NCBI GenBank assembly: GCA_041567315.1
Contig: JBFGCA010000066.1
Coordinates: forward strand, 1 to 26,632
Length of the DNA: 26,632 nt
Source of the DNA: JBFGCA01 sp041567315
GTDB taxonomy: Bacteria > Acidobacteriota > Thermoanaerobaculia > Multivoradales > JAHEKO01
Reading direction: 5' to 3'
In this document: positions 6,882 through 17,193 of the stretch, one piece after another
Layout: every line of letters begins with the position of its first letter
Position numbering within the stretch: position 1 is the stretch's first letter
Made by a program: the position numbers and the translations under genes
The notes under the pieces: model-generated
The model's database searches: none
What the model saw: the letters and a program-made list of their open reading frames with translations, nothing else
Told to the model about the DNA's origin: nothing

Positions 6882-7259
6882 ATGGACGCCGACGAAGCCA
6901 AGGTGACCGTCTTCGTGACCAGCGGCCCGGAGACCCCGCAGCGCTGCGCGACGCCGTTCTACATGGCCAACATGGCGGCGGTGATGGACGGCGAGGCCGA
7001 GATGATCTTCCAGATCGACGGCGTGCTGCTGATGAAGACGGGGGTGGCCGAGGGGCTGGTCGCCAAGGAGGGCGGCAAGCGGATCCTCGACTTCATCCGC
7101 GAGGCCAAGGAGGCGGGGGTCGAGATGAAGGTCTGCTCGGCCGCCATGCAGCTCCACGACATGACCGAGGAGGACCTGATCGAGGAGTGCGACGGGGTGG
7201 TGGGAGCCGCCTACATGGTGGACCGCGGCCTCGACTCCCACCTGGTCCTCTACTACTGA
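6882..7259 (+). CDS. DsrE-family sulfur relay protein (DsrE3-like)
   Basis: This 125-residue protein has the compact DsrE/DsrF fold: strand VTVFVTSGP, helix, EAEMIFQIDGVLLM, then VEMKVCSAAMQLHDM carrying the likely acceptor Cys85, and an end strand SHLVLYY. A further Cys22 lies in the first loop. By family it should accept or donate persulfide sulfur together with TusA. It sits between the DsrE2-like gene and a lipoate-binding protein gene, as in other sHdr clusters. The subfamily label (DsrE3) is my best guess from length and motif. Confidence 0.8.
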   Translation: MDADEAKVTVFVTSGPETPQRCATPFYMANMAAVMDGEAEMIFQIDGVLLMKTGVAEGLVAKEGGKRILDFIREAKEAGVEMKVCSAAMQLHDMTEEDLIEECDGVVGAAYMVDRGLDSHLVLYY

Positions 7260-7290
7260 AGGTCTTCTTACTCTCGAGGCGAGGCGAGCG

Positions 7291-7749
7291 ATGGCCGAGG
7301 TCAACCAGTGTCTGCTACCCGACGAGCTGCTCTACCACGTCGACTACAACGTCTGGCTGCGTGACAACGGTGACGGCACCTACGACCTGGGGATGACCGA
7401 CATCGCCCAGTCGATGGCCGGGTCACTGCTCCACTGCCGGGCCAAGAAGGTGGGCAAGGCGGTCAAGGAGGGCAAGAGCCTGGCCACGGTGGAGAGCGGC
7501 AAGTGGGTGGGGCCGCTCAAGTCGCCCTTCGCCTGCGAGATCTTGGCCTCGAACGAGGCGGTCGAGGTCGACGCCGCGCTGCTCAACCGGAGCCCCTACA
7601 AGCAGGGCTGGATCGTCAAGGTGCGGCCGGCCGAGGGGGCGGATCTCTCGGCGCTTGTCGACGCGGCCGCGGCGGTCGACGGCTTCGCCGCCTACATGGC
7701 GGCCAACGAGTTCAAGGGCTGCATCCACTGCGAGGGCTTCGAGGGGTAG
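7291..7749 (+). CDS. lbpA1: Lipoate-binding protein LbpA (GcvH-like), first copy
   Basis: This 152-residue protein resembles glycine-cleavage H protein: N-terminal VDYNVWLRDNGDGTYDLGMTDIA, and the lipoylation hairpin ATVESGKWVGPLKSPF with modifiable Lys71. No other glycine-cleavage gene is nearby. In sHdr clusters this family (LbpA) carries lipoate that takes part in sulfur oxidation. An odd point is the C-terminal extension ending in CIHCEGFEG, a CxxC at 144-147, in addition to Cys7 and Cys49. It is followed within seven bases by the HdrC gene, so it is tightly coupled to the core complex. Confidence 0.92.
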   Translation: MAEVNQCLLPDELLYHVDYNVWLRDNGDGTYDLGMTDIAQSMAGSLLHCRAKKVGKAVKEGKSLATVESGKWVGPLKSPFACEILASNEAVEVDAALLNRSPYKQGWIVKVRPAEGADLSALVDAAAAVDGFAAYMAANEFKGCIHCEGFEG

Positions 7750-7755
7750 CCGGCC

Positions 7756-8475
7756 GTGGAACCGATCTACGCCGACGCCAAGTACCAGGAGGTCCCCTAC
7801 GCGGAGAAGAAGCGCCTCTTCGACGAGGTCAAGGCCGACCTGCGGTTCGAGACCCAGCTCTACGGCTGCTACGAGTGCGGCATCTGCGTCGCCGCCTGCC
7901 CCTCGGCGCGCTTCTACGACTTCAGCCCCCGGGTCTTCGCGCAGGTGGTGTCGCGCGAGGACGTCCACACCTTCTACGAGCTGCTCAACGACTCGGTGTG
8001 GGACTGCTCGCAGTGCTTCTCGTGCACCTGCTGCCCGCGTCAGAACAACCCCGGCGGCGTCATCACCCTGATGCGCGAGGTGGCGGTCAACAACGGCCTC
8101 AAGTCGGCCAAGGACGCGCTCAAGGCCTACAGCCGGATCATCTACAAGATCATGTCGACCGGCACCCAGGTCGCCCCCGACATGCTGCAGCCGGACTTCT
8201 TCCCCGACTGGGGGCCCGACGTCCAGCAGGTGTCGGCCAACCTCGACGTCTGGCGGCGCGCCATCCCGCCCGAGACCATGCACACCGTCGAGCTGGCCTG
8301 GGACGTCAGCGAGAAGACCCGGCTCGAGCTGTACCTGATCTGGAAGCTGACCGGCAACCTGGAGATGATCGAGAACATCGACGAGGGCCTGTTCATGATC
8401 CTCGAGGAGGTCATGGAGGAGCTGCTCGAAGAGCACGGCTACGACCTCGAAGAGATCGAGTCGGTGGTCGAGTAA
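7756..8475 (+). CDS. shdrC1: sHdr complex subunit C1, iron-sulfur protein (HdrC-like)
   Basis: This 239-residue protein has two ferredoxin-type cluster motifs: CYECGICVAACP (Cys38/41/44/48) and CSQCFSCTCCP (Cys84/87/90/93, with an extra Cys92). It should hold two [4Fe-4S] clusters that carry electrons between the HdrA-like flavoprotein and the HdrB-like subunit. The remainder is helical and ends in a very acidic tail. The start is GTG 7756, six bases after the lbpA1 stop. The order lbpA-hdrC1-hdrB1-hdrA matches known sHdr operons. Confidence 0.92.
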   Translation: MEPIYADAKYQEVPYAEKKRLFDEVKADLRFETQLYGCYECGICVAACPSARFYDFSPRVFAQVVSREDVHTFYELLNDSVWDCSQCFSCTCCPRQNNPGGVITLMREVAVNNGLKSAKDALKAYSRIIYKIMSTGTQVAPDMLQPDFFPDWGPDVQQVSANLDVWRRAIPPETMHTVELAWDVSEKTRLELYLIWKLTGNLEMIENIDEGLFMILEEVMEELLEEHGYDLEEIESVVE

Positions 8476-8488
8476 GGAGACACGCGCC

Positions 8489-9685
8489 ATGAGCCCGCTG
8501 CCCATCGTCCACGAGCCGACCAAGGCGAAAGACCGGGTCTTCGACCGCAAGCCGCCGCTCACCGACGCCGAGTACAAGGAGAAGCTCTTCGCGCTCGAGG
8601 AGCAGGGCGAGCTGATCGTCCACCGCATCGGCGAGGCGCAGAAGGCGGTCGAGCTCGAGACCAAGACCGGCCACAAGAAGAAGGTGCCGCTGGACAACAC
8701 CTGGCACCACAAGTCGTGTGGCCAGTGCGGGCACATCCCCGGCTACTCGACCGCGATCTTCTGGCTGATTCGCCAGCTCGGTCTGACCTACCACGACCCC
8801 AGGGACCAGACCTCGTGCACGGCCTGGAACTACTACGCCTCGGCGACCTCCAACGCCGCCGCCCAGGCGGCGGTGGCGGTCCGCAACTTCGCCCAGGCCT
8901 ACGAGGACGGCTACTTCCCGATCGTCCACTGCGGCACCAGCTTCGGCCATTACAAAGAAGTGCGCGAGGAGCTGCTCCACCACCCCGAGCTGCGCGCCCA
9001 GGTGCGCAAGATCATGGACGCCCTCGGCAAGCCGATGGTCTTCCCCGAGGAGATCGTCCACTACTCGGAGTGGGTGCACGCCCAGCGCCACGCCATCGCC
9101 GGGCGCCAGGTGCGCGATTTCAGCTCGATCACCGCCACCGTGCACCCGGCCTGCCACTACCACAAGCTGGTGGTGGAGGACGCGGTCTACGACCGCGAGC
9201 TCTACGACGGGCAGCGCACCGCCATCGTCAGCGGGCTGGTCAAGGCGCTGGGCGCCAAGGTGGCCGACTACTCGACCTGGCACGACTGCTGCGGATTCGG
9301 CTTCCGGCACATTCTGGTGAGCCGCGACTTCTCGCGCTCCTTCGCCACCATCCGCAAGATCGAGCGCATGAAGGAGGAGGCCGACCCCGACGTGACGCTG
9401 ACCCACGACACCGGCTGCGTGACGACGCTGGACAAGAGCCAGTTCGCGGCCAAGGCGCACAACCGCAACGTCGGCATCCCGGTGATGTCGGACGCCCAGT
9501 TCGCGGCCCTGGCGATGGGCGCCCACCCCTACAAGGTCTGCCAGCTCCACTGGCACGGGGTCGACATGAAGCCGTTGCTCGAGCTGATGGGCATCGACCA
9601 CCAGGCGGCCTGGACCGAGTTCGAGGAGCAGGCGCGGCGCATCGAGGCCGGCGAGATCGAGTACATGACCTGGGAGGACTGTTGA
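8489..9685 (+). CDS. shdrB1: sHdr complex subunit B1 (HdrB-like, CCG domains)
   Basis: This 398-residue protein is of the HdrB type, which in methanogens binds non-cubane [4Fe-4S] clusters through CCG motifs at the disulfide active site. The Cys pattern here is atypical. The first half has Cys77/80, Cys110 and Cys148, with no CC pair. The second half has Cys222, the pair Cys267-268 (DCCGFGFR) and Cys310 (HDTGC), without a terminal CxxC. Loss of some ligands is a known trait of sHdrB1 compared with methanogen HdrB. The protein ends in Cys398. TAAGGAG, overlapping the shdrC1 stop, serves as ribosome-binding site for ATG 8489. Confidence 0.9.
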   Translation: MSPLPIVHEPTKAKDRVFDRKPPLTDAEYKEKLFALEEQGELIVHRIGEAQKAVELETKTGHKKKVPLDNTWHHKSCGQCGHIPGYSTAIFWLIRQLGLTYHDPRDQTSCTAWNYYASATSNAAAQAAVAVRNFAQAYEDGYFPIVHCGTSFGHYKEVREELLHHPELRAQVRKIMDALGKPMVFPEEIVHYSEWVHAQRHAIAGRQVRDFSSITATVHPACHYHKLVVEDAVYDRELYDGQRTAIVSGLVKALGAKVADYSTWHDCCGFGFRHILVSRDFSRSFATIRKIERMKEEADPDVTLTHDTGCVTTLDKSQFAAKAHNRNVGIPVMSDAQFAALAMGAHPYKVCQLHWHGVDMKPLLELMGIDHQAAWTEFEEQARRIEAGEIEYMTWEDC

Positions 9686-10758
9686 TGTCGAACGACGGCC
9701 ACCCGATCCTGGTGATCGGCGGTGGTCCGGCCGGGCTGGAGGCGGCGCGCGGCGCCGCCGAGCTGGGCTACCGGACGCTGCTGGTCGAGAAGGAGCCGGT
9801 GCTGGGCGGCACCCCGATCCTGGCCTCCTACGCGGCGCTCACCCCGGAGATGGAGGACGCCGAGACCGCCATGAAGCGCATGGTGGACGCGGTCCTGGCC
9901 GAAACGCTGGTCGAGGTCCGGACCGGCTCGAAGGTGGTGGCCGCCGAGGGCGAGCCGCCGGAGGTGAGGGTGACCCTCCAGGGCCCCGACGGCGAGGAGA
10001 AGGTCACCGCCGGCGCGGTCATCGTCTGCACGGGTTTTCAACACTTCGACCCCGGGCGCGAGACCCAGATGTACGGCTACTACGAGTACGACGACGTCAT
10101 CACCCTGGTCGACTGCGAGCGGATGCTCAAGGCCAAGACTTTCGTCCGCCCGTCGACCGGCGAGCCGCCCAAGCGGGTCTGCTTCATCCAGTGCGTGGGC
10201 AGCCGCGACCGCCAGATCGGCAACTTCTGGTGCTCCAAGGTGTGCTGCGGGATCGCCTGCAAGGAGGCGATCGAGATCCGCCAGCAGCGCCCCGACTGCC
10301 AGGTCTTCGTCTTCTACATCGACATGCGGATGTACGGCTTCTGGGAGGACCGCATCTACTGGCGGGCCCAGGAGGAGCACAAGGTCAACTTCATTCGCGG
10401 CATCGTCTCGGAGATCACCCGCCGCGGCGACTCGGTGGTGGTCAAGGGCGAGGACACCACCATGGGGCGCCCGGTCGAGGTGCCGATGGACGTCGTGATC
10501 CTGTCGGTCGGCATGGAGCCCAGCGCCGGCACCAAGCAGATGGCCGAGATCTTCGGGCTGCCGCTCGAGTCGCACGGCTTCCTGGAGACCGTCGGCGGCC
10601 CGCTCAACACCGTCAGCACGCCCAAGCCGGGCTGCTACGCGGCCGGCGCCGCGGTCGGCCCGGCCGACCTCGAGGACTCGATCTCGATGGCCGGCGCGGC
10701 GGTGATGAAGGCCGCCGGCTTCCTCCGCAAGCACGCCCTGGCCGCGCAGACCGCCTGA
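9685..10758 (+). CDS. shdrA: sHdr complex subunit A (HdrA-like FAD/iron-sulfur protein)
   Basis: This 357-residue flavoprotein starts at ATG 9685, overlapping the shdrB1 stop (TGATG). The FAD Rossmann motif is VIGGGPAGLEAA (10-21), with the ribose acid in LLVEKE. The iron-sulfur signature CSKVCCGIACKEA (Cys183, 187, 188, 192) follows CFIQCVGSRD. The C-terminal FAD motif is GCYAAGAAVGP. The compact length, lacking the extra ferredoxin domains of methanogen HdrA, is characteristic of the sHdr version. It is the redox hub that would receive electrons from sulfur oxidation; no electron-bifurcating hydrogenase partner is present. Confidence 0.93.
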   Translation: MSNDGHPILVIGGGPAGLEAARGAAELGYRTLLVEKEPVLGGTPILASYAALTPEMEDAETAMKRMVDAVLAETLVEVRTGSKVVAAEGEPPEVRVTLQGPDGEEKVTAGAVIVCTGFQHFDPGRETQMYGYYEYDDVITLVDCERMLKAKTFVRPSTGEPPKRVCFIQCVGSRDRQIGNFWCSKVCCGIACKEAIEIRQQRPDCQVFVFYIDMRMYGFWEDRIYWRAQEEHKVNFIRGIVSEITRRGDSVVVKGEDTTMGRPVEVPMDVVILSVGMEPSAGTKQMAEIFGLPLESHGFLETVGGPLNTVSTPKPGCYAAGAAVGPADLEDSISMAGAAVMKAAGFLRKHALAAQTA

Positions 10759-10768
10759 GCGACCGACC

Positions 10769-11584
10769 GTGCTGCACGACGCCATCGAGCTCGATCCGGT
10801 CGTCGACGCCGAGGCGGCGCTCGAGTTCCTGAAGGAGGCCACCAAGCTGGCCACTGCCACCGAGCTGGAGGACGTCGGCGAGCGGCTCGAGGCCAAGCAC
10901 CGGCTGTTCGCGGAGCTGCTCGGCGGCGGCGCGGTGGGCGGCCTCGACGAGGCGGGGTTGAAGCGGCTGACCGTCTCGATCTTCTCGCTCAAGCGCAAGG
11001 GCGGGCGGCTGGTCAACGCCAACGGCGCCGAGAAGCTGGCGGCCGAGCTCGAGGCGCTGCTCCACGGGCCGGGGGCGGTAGCGGCGCGCTTCGACCGCTT
11101 CTGCGGCGCCGTCAAAGGGGTGGAGGAGGCGATGCGGATCGCGCTGGCCAGCGAGGCGCTGCACTTCACCTTCCCCGACCGCTACTGGCTGTGGACCCAC
11201 TGGCTGTGGAACCCGGGCGCCCGCACCGGCGCGCTGGCGCTGGTCACCCGCGACGACGTCGACCTGGCGGGCGACACCCCGGGGGCGGTCTACGAGAAGG
11301 TCGGCCGCGCCATGGCCTACGTCAACCGCCGCGGCCACGAGGTCGGCTTCTCGCGCTCGGGGCGCGGGCTGTTCGGCACCGACGTCTTCCTGGCCTGCGT
11401 CTACGCGGTCTACATGTACACGGTCTTCCGGATGAAGCTGTCGCAGGAGTTCAACCGCATCCTGCCCGAGCTGCCCGAGCTGGTCGAGCGCGTGCTCGGC
11501 GTTCACCAGCCGGGCCGAGCGCGGCGGGCCCGCCAGGCCGCGGCCCAGGGAGTTGCTGCCGGGGAAGCCGGAGGCGCCGGATGA
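10769..11584 (+). CDS. Conserved sHdr-operon protein of unknown function (Hyp)
   Basis: This 271-residue protein sits at the position of the 'hyp' gene found between hdrA and the next hdr gene in sHdr operons; I assign it by position and composition. It has a helical N-terminal half and an aromatic cluster YWLWTHWLWNP (139-149). A TGTDVFLACVYAVYMYT-like helix lies near 203-218, and a low-complexity Arg/Ala tail follows from about 246. The only Cys are 112 and 210, so it is unlikely to hold an iron-sulfur cluster. The start is GTG 10769 and the end overlaps the next ATG (ATGA). A structural role in the complex is inference. Confidence 0.8.
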   Translation: MLHDAIELDPVVDAEAALEFLKEATKLATATELEDVGERLEAKHRLFAELLGGGAVGGLDEAGLKRLTVSIFSLKRKGGRLVNANGAEKLAAELEALLHGPGAVAARFDRFCGAVKGVEEAMRIALASEALHFTFPDRYWLWTHWLWNPGARTGALALVTRDDVDLAGDTPGAVYEKVGRAMAYVNRRGHEVGFSRSGRGLFGTDVFLACVYAVYMYTVFRMKLSQEFNRILPELPELVERVLGVHQPGRARRARQAAAQGVAAGEAGGAG

Positions 11585-12909
11585 GCGAACCGACCCCGCC
11601 CCGCCCCGACCTCGACTTCGCGCCGCGCGAGCGCGTCAAGCGCCAGAGCTACGTCGAGAGCGAGTCGGCGGTGGTCGAGGGCATCGACATCTCCGGCCAG
11701 TGGAACCGGATGTTCGAGCCCCGCGAGATCACCGGCTACGACCTCACCTACATGGACAAGCTCACGGCGCTGCCGGGGGCGGAGTCGATGGCCTGGTGCT
11801 ACCAGTGCGCCCAGTGCGTGCCGGCCTGCCCGGTCGACACCGCGGGCGGCGACTACGGGCCGCGCAAGATCTACCGCCGGCTGCAGCTCGGCACCGACAT
11901 CTTCGACCACAGCGACCTGTGGCTCTGCACCACGTGTCAGAACTGCGTCCGCGTCTGCCCCAAGGAAGTGGACATGGTCCAGATCATGCCCGCCGCCCGG
12001 GCGGCGGCGGTGCTCGAGGGCCGCAGCGTCCCCGGCGAGCTGCTCGAGATGTTCCAGAAGGTGGCCGAGTACGGCAACCCGATGGGCGAGTCGCCGCGCA
12101 AGAGGGTGCGCTGGACCCGCGGCGCCGGGGTCGAGGTGCGGATCCTGCCCAAGGACCCGGCGCCGGTCGAGGTGCTGTGGTTCGTGGGCGACTACTACGC
12201 CTATCACCCGCGCGGCGTCGACGCCGCCCAGGCGATGGCCCGGGTGCTGACCCGGCTGGGGGTGGAGTTCGGGATCCTGGGGGTCGACGAGCGCTGCGAC
12301 GGCGACTCGCAGCGGCTGGCCGGCGAGCCGGGGCTGTTCGAGGAGCTGGCCGAGCACAACATCGCCGAGTTCGGCAAGTACGAGTTCGAGACCATCGTCT
12401 GCAGCGGCCCCCACGCCTACAACGCGATCAAGAACGAGTACCCCAAGCTGGGCGGCGAGTTCCCGGTCCAGCACTACACGCAGTTCATGTCGGCGCGGCT
12501 CGAGACGCTGGCGCCGCTGCTGACCAAGCCGTTCGCCCGCCGGGTGACCTTCCACGACCCCTGCTACCTGGGGCGGCACAACGGCGACTACGGCTCGCCC
12601 CGGCGGCTGCTCCAGGCGGTCCCCGAGCTCCGCTTCCAGGAGCTGTTCCGCTGCCGGGAGCAGGGCTACTGCTGCGGCGGGGGCGGCGGCGGCATGTGGC
12701 TCGACGGCTACGCCGCCGAGCACCAGGTCGAGCGGCTGTCCGAGAACCGGGTGCGCGAGGCCATCCAGGTGGGCGCCGAGGTGCTGGCGGTCTGCTGCCC
12801 ATACGAGGTGTCGCGCTTCGAGGACGCCGTCAAGTCCACCGGCAACGACGGCAAGCTCGAGGTGCTGGACATCGTCGAGATCCTCGACGCGTGCATGGAG
12901 CAGGGCTAG
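11581..12909 (+). CDS. shdrB3: HdrC-HdrB fusion iron-sulfur protein (sHdrB3-like)
   Basis: This 442-residue protein replaces the separate hdrC2 and hdrB2 genes of other sHdr operons. Two ferredoxin motifs come first (Cys73/76/79/83 and Cys116/119/122/126). They are followed by GESPRKRVRWTR (169-180), and a C-terminal CCG domain with DPCYLGRHNGDY (Cys328), CCGGGGGGMW (Cys364-365) and AVCCPYE (Cys405-406). The first CCG half is degenerate. Residues about 165-442 closely match the C-terminal part of the membrane protein at 14687, including shared WFVGD, GESPRKR and DPCYLGR blocks. As I recall it, a described sHdr variant has shdrB3 with etfAB in this place. ATG 11581 overlaps the previous stop. 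Confidence 0.88.
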   Translation: MSEPTPPRPDLDFAPRERVKRQSYVESESAVVEGIDISGQWNRMFEPREITGYDLTYMDKLTALPGAESMAWCYQCAQCVPACPVDTAGGDYGPRKIYRRLQLGTDIFDHSDLWLCTTCQNCVRVCPKEVDMVQIMPAARAAAVLEGRSVPGELLEMFQKVAEYGNPMGESPRKRVRWTRGAGVEVRILPKDPAPVEVLWFVGDYYAYHPRGVDAAQAMARVLTRLGVEFGILGVDERCDGDSQRLAGEPGLFEELAEHNIAEFGKYEFETIVCSGPHAYNAIKNEYPKLGGEFPVQHYTQFMSARLETLAPLLTKPFARRVTFHDPCYLGRHNGDYGSPRRLLQAVPELRFQELFRCREQGYCCGGGGGGMWLDGYAAEHQVERLSENRVREAIQVGAEVLAVCCPYEVSRFEDAVKSTGNDGKLEVLDIVEILDACMEQG

Positions 12910-12935
12910 CGCTCGCGCGCGCTCTCAACTTCCCT

Positions 12936-12956
12936 GCGGGCCGGTGGGCGGCCCGC
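12936..12956 (+). other. GC-rich hairpin between shdrB3 and etfB
   Basis: A perfect 7-bp stem GCGGGCC / GGCCCGC with a 7-base loop lies in the 61-bp gap, the widest in this part of the operon. There is no T-run, so it is more likely an mRNA processing or stability element than a full terminator. CGGAG for etfB follows at once. Confidence 0.45.
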
Positions 12957-12970
12957 TCCGGAGATCCCGA

Positions 12971-13717
12971 ATGAACGTCATCGTGTTGATGAAGCGCATC
13001 CCCGACCTGGTCGAGGACCTGGAGGTGGACGGCAGCGGCAAGGCGCTCGACGCCGAGCTGCTCAAGCTCACCCTCAACGAGTTCGACGACCACGCGCTGG
13101 AGGAGGCCCTGCTGCTCAAGGAGGCGGCGGGCGGCGAGGTGACGGCGGTGGCGCTCGACGGCGAGGAGGTCGACAAGATGCTGTTCACGGCGCTGGCCAA
13201 GGGCGCCGACCGGGCGCTCAAGATCGAGGGCGCCGGCGCGGTCGACGGCACCGTGCCGCTGGCCAGGGTGTTCGCCGAGGTGATCCGCGGGCGCCCCTTC
13301 GACCTGGTGCTGACCGGGGTGCAGGCGGCCGACGACCGCGACGGCCAGCTCGCCCCGACGGTGGCGGCGCTGCTCGACCTGCCCTGCGTCGAGGTGGTGA
13401 CCGCGGTCCACCCCGAGGACGGCAAGGTGTCGCTCCACAAGGAGTACTCGGGGGGCGTGGTCGGCGAGTTCGAGGTCGACCTGCCGGCGGTGCTGGGCAT
13501 CCAGGCGGCGCGGCAGACGCCGCGGTACGCCCCGGTCTCCAAGGTCCGGCAGATCCAGCAGTCGGCCACCCTGGAGACGGTGGCCGGCGCCGCCGGCAAC
13601 GGCGGCGGGCTGACGGTGGTCCAGATGACGCCGCCCGAGACCGGCGCCGGGGCGCAGATGCTCTCCGGGGTCGACGAGCTGGTGGCGCTGCTCGAGTCCA
13701 AGGGGGTGCTGCGATGA
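12971..13717 (+). CDS. etfB: Electron transfer flavoprotein, beta subunit
   Basis: This 248-residue protein has the EtfB fold: MNVIVLMKRIPD start, NEFDDHALEEALLLKE (37-51), and the TGVQAADDRDGQLAP loop (115-129), the nucleotide-binding signature region. I chose ATG 12971 rather than an upstream in-frame GTG because the family begins at MNVIVLMKRIP and CGGAG lies about ten bases ahead. EtfAB carries electrons from dehydrogenases to a membrane quinone reductase. Its place between the sHdr genes and a membrane oxidoreductase suggests it takes electrons from the sHdr complex. The signature loop differs somewhat from common housekeeping EtfB, so I do not decide on bifurcation. Confidence 0.9.
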   Translation: MNVIVLMKRIPDLVEDLEVDGSGKALDAELLKLTLNEFDDHALEEALLLKEAAGGEVTAVALDGEEVDKMLFTALAKGADRALKIEGAGAVDGTVPLARVFAEVIRGRPFDLVLTGVQAADDRDGQLAPTVAALLDLPCVEVVTAVHPEDGKVSLHKEYSGGVVGEFEVDLPAVLGIQAARQTPRYAPVSKVRQIQQSATLETVAGAAGNGGGLTVVQMTPPETGAGAQMLSGVDELVALLESKGVLR

Positions 13718-14679
13718 GCGGCGACGTGCTGGTGGTGGTCGAGCATCTCGGGGGGGCGTTCGCCGACGTCACCTTCGAGCTGCTGGGGCTGGGCAAGAAA
13801 CTGGCGGCCGCCGGCGGCGGCTCGACGGCGGTCGCCCTGATCGGCGGCGACGAGGCGATGGCCGGCGGGCTGGGGGCGGCCGACAGGGTGCTGGCGGTCG
13901 GCGGCCCCGAGCTGGCCGACTTCAACCCCGAGAGCTGGGCGGCGGCGCTGGAGGCGGCGGTCGAGGCCGCCAGGCCCCGCATCGTGCTGGTCGGCTACAC
14001 GGCGATGGGGATGGATCTCGCCAGCACCCTGGCGGCGCGGACCGGCATGCCCCACGCCGCCTTCTGCGTCGGCGCCGAGGCCGGCGAGCGGGTGACCGCG
14101 GTCAGCCAGCTCTACGGCGGCAAGATGAACGTCACCTGCGACCTCGGTGCGGGGCCGTGCGTGCTGAGCGTGCTGGCCGGCAACTTCCCGGCCGACGACG
14201 GGCATGCCGACGGCTCGCCGCCGGTCGAGAAGCTGCCCGCCCCCGCCGCGCGCGGCCGGGTGCGCTTCAAGCGGCTCATCGAGCCCGAGGCCGGCGACGT
14301 CGACATCACCGCCCAGGAGGTGCTGGTGGCGGTGGGCCGCGGCATCGGCAGCAAGGACGACATCGAGGTCGCCGAGGAGCTGGCCGAGGCGCTGGGGGCG
14401 GCGGTGGCGGCGACCCGCCCGCTGATCGACGCCGGCTGGCTGCCCAAGACCCGCCAGGTGGGCAAGTCGGGTTTGAAGGTGAGCCCCAAGGTCTACCTGG
14501 CGCTGGGCGTCTCGGGCGCTCCCGAGCACATCGAAGGCATGAAGTCCTCGGGCACCATCATCGCCGTCAACACCGACCGCCACGCGCCGATCTTCAACTT
14601 CGCCCACTACGGCATGGTGGCCGATCTGTTCGACGTCTGCGAAGAGCTGACCGAGGCGGTCGAGGAGCGCAAGGGATAG
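13714..14679 (+). CDS. etfA: Electron transfer flavoprotein, alpha subunit
   Basis: This 321-residue protein starts at ATG 13714, overlapping the etfB stop (ATGA). The C-terminal FAD domain is clear: VAVGRGIGSKDDIEVAEELA, then QVGKSGLKVSPKVYLALGVS (family consensus QVGQTG.V.P.LY.A.GISG), and AVNTDRHAPIFNFAHYGMVA. It forms a heterodimer with EtfB and holds FAD. The QVGKSG variant of the usual QVGQTG may tune the flavin. Downstream, after seven bases, comes the membrane oxidoreductase that would accept its electrons. Confidence 0.92.
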   Translation: MSGDVLVVVEHLGGAFADVTFELLGLGKKLAAAGGGSTAVALIGGDEAMAGGLGAADRVLAVGGPELADFNPESWAAALEAAVEAARPRIVLVGYTAMGMDLASTLAARTGMPHAAFCVGAEAGERVTAVSQLYGGKMNVTCDLGAGPCVLSVLAGNFPADDGHADGSPPVEKLPAPAARGRVRFKRLIEPEAGDVDITAQEVLVAVGRGIGSKDDIEVAEELAEALGAAVAATRPLIDAGWLPKTRQVGKSGLKVSPKVYLALGVSGAPEHIEGMKSSGTIIAVNTDRHAPIFNFAHYGMVADLFDVCEELTEAVEERKG

Positions 14680-14686
14680 CCCGCCG

Positions 14687-16713
<2,027 letters not shown>

Positions 16714-16717
<4 letters not shown>

Positions 16718-17193
16718 GCGATCTCGCCGAGTCGCTGGCCGCCGGGCTGGCCGAGCGGCTGCGCACTTTGCTGCTGACCCTCGACCGCCAGGACCGGCTG
16801 GAGACCGCCGCCGCCTTCGTCGGCTGGCTGGCCGGGGAGCGGGAGGCCGGCCGGCTGCCCGACGACGCCCGCGAGCTGCTGCTCAGGGCGCTCAAGGTGG
16901 CCGGCGACCCGGTCAACTACCGGCTGCTCGCCGCCCTCGACCCCATCGAGCCGGTCGAGCTGCCGGCGCTGATGGAGGGCGCCGGACTGGGCCGGGTGGC
17001 GGCGTCGGAGCGTGTCCACGACATGGCCCAGGTGGGTCTCGCGGTCCGCGAGCTGGTCAACGACGAGGTCCGCGGCACCGCCCTCGGAGCCGGGCTGGTG
17101 GCGCTGGTCGAAGGCGCCGCGGCCGGGGCTGGCGAGCGGCTGGCCGCCGAGCTCCCGCGGCCACCGGCGGACCGGGAGGGCGGCGGTGCCTGA
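16714..17193 (+). CDS. Uncharacterised operon protein, winged-helix-like
   Basis: This 159-residue protein is not recognised. It is translationally coupled on both sides: GTG 16714 overlaps the emo stop (GTGA), and its own end overlaps the lipoate ligase start by eight bases. The N-terminal half is helical (LRTLLLTLDRQDRLETAAAF). Residues about 66-140 (ALKVAGDPVNYRLLAAL, then SERVHDMAQVGLAVREL, then a short wing-like NDEVRGTALGAGLVALV) read like an ArsR/HxlR-type winged helix. There is no Cys, no signal peptide and no membrane segment. A DNA-binding or protein-docking role in the sHdr system is inference. Confidence 0.75.

Noticed and set aside
7291..7749. Glycine-cleavage H protein
   Set aside because: The fold matches, but no gcvT or gcvP is nearby and the gene is fused into an sHdr operon with lipoate assembly genes, so LbpA is the better call.
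9685..10758. Methanogen-type HdrA or electron-bifurcating Hdr complex
   Set aside because: The protein is short and lacks the extra ferredoxin domains; hydrogenase, formate dehydrogenase and MvhD-type genes are absent.
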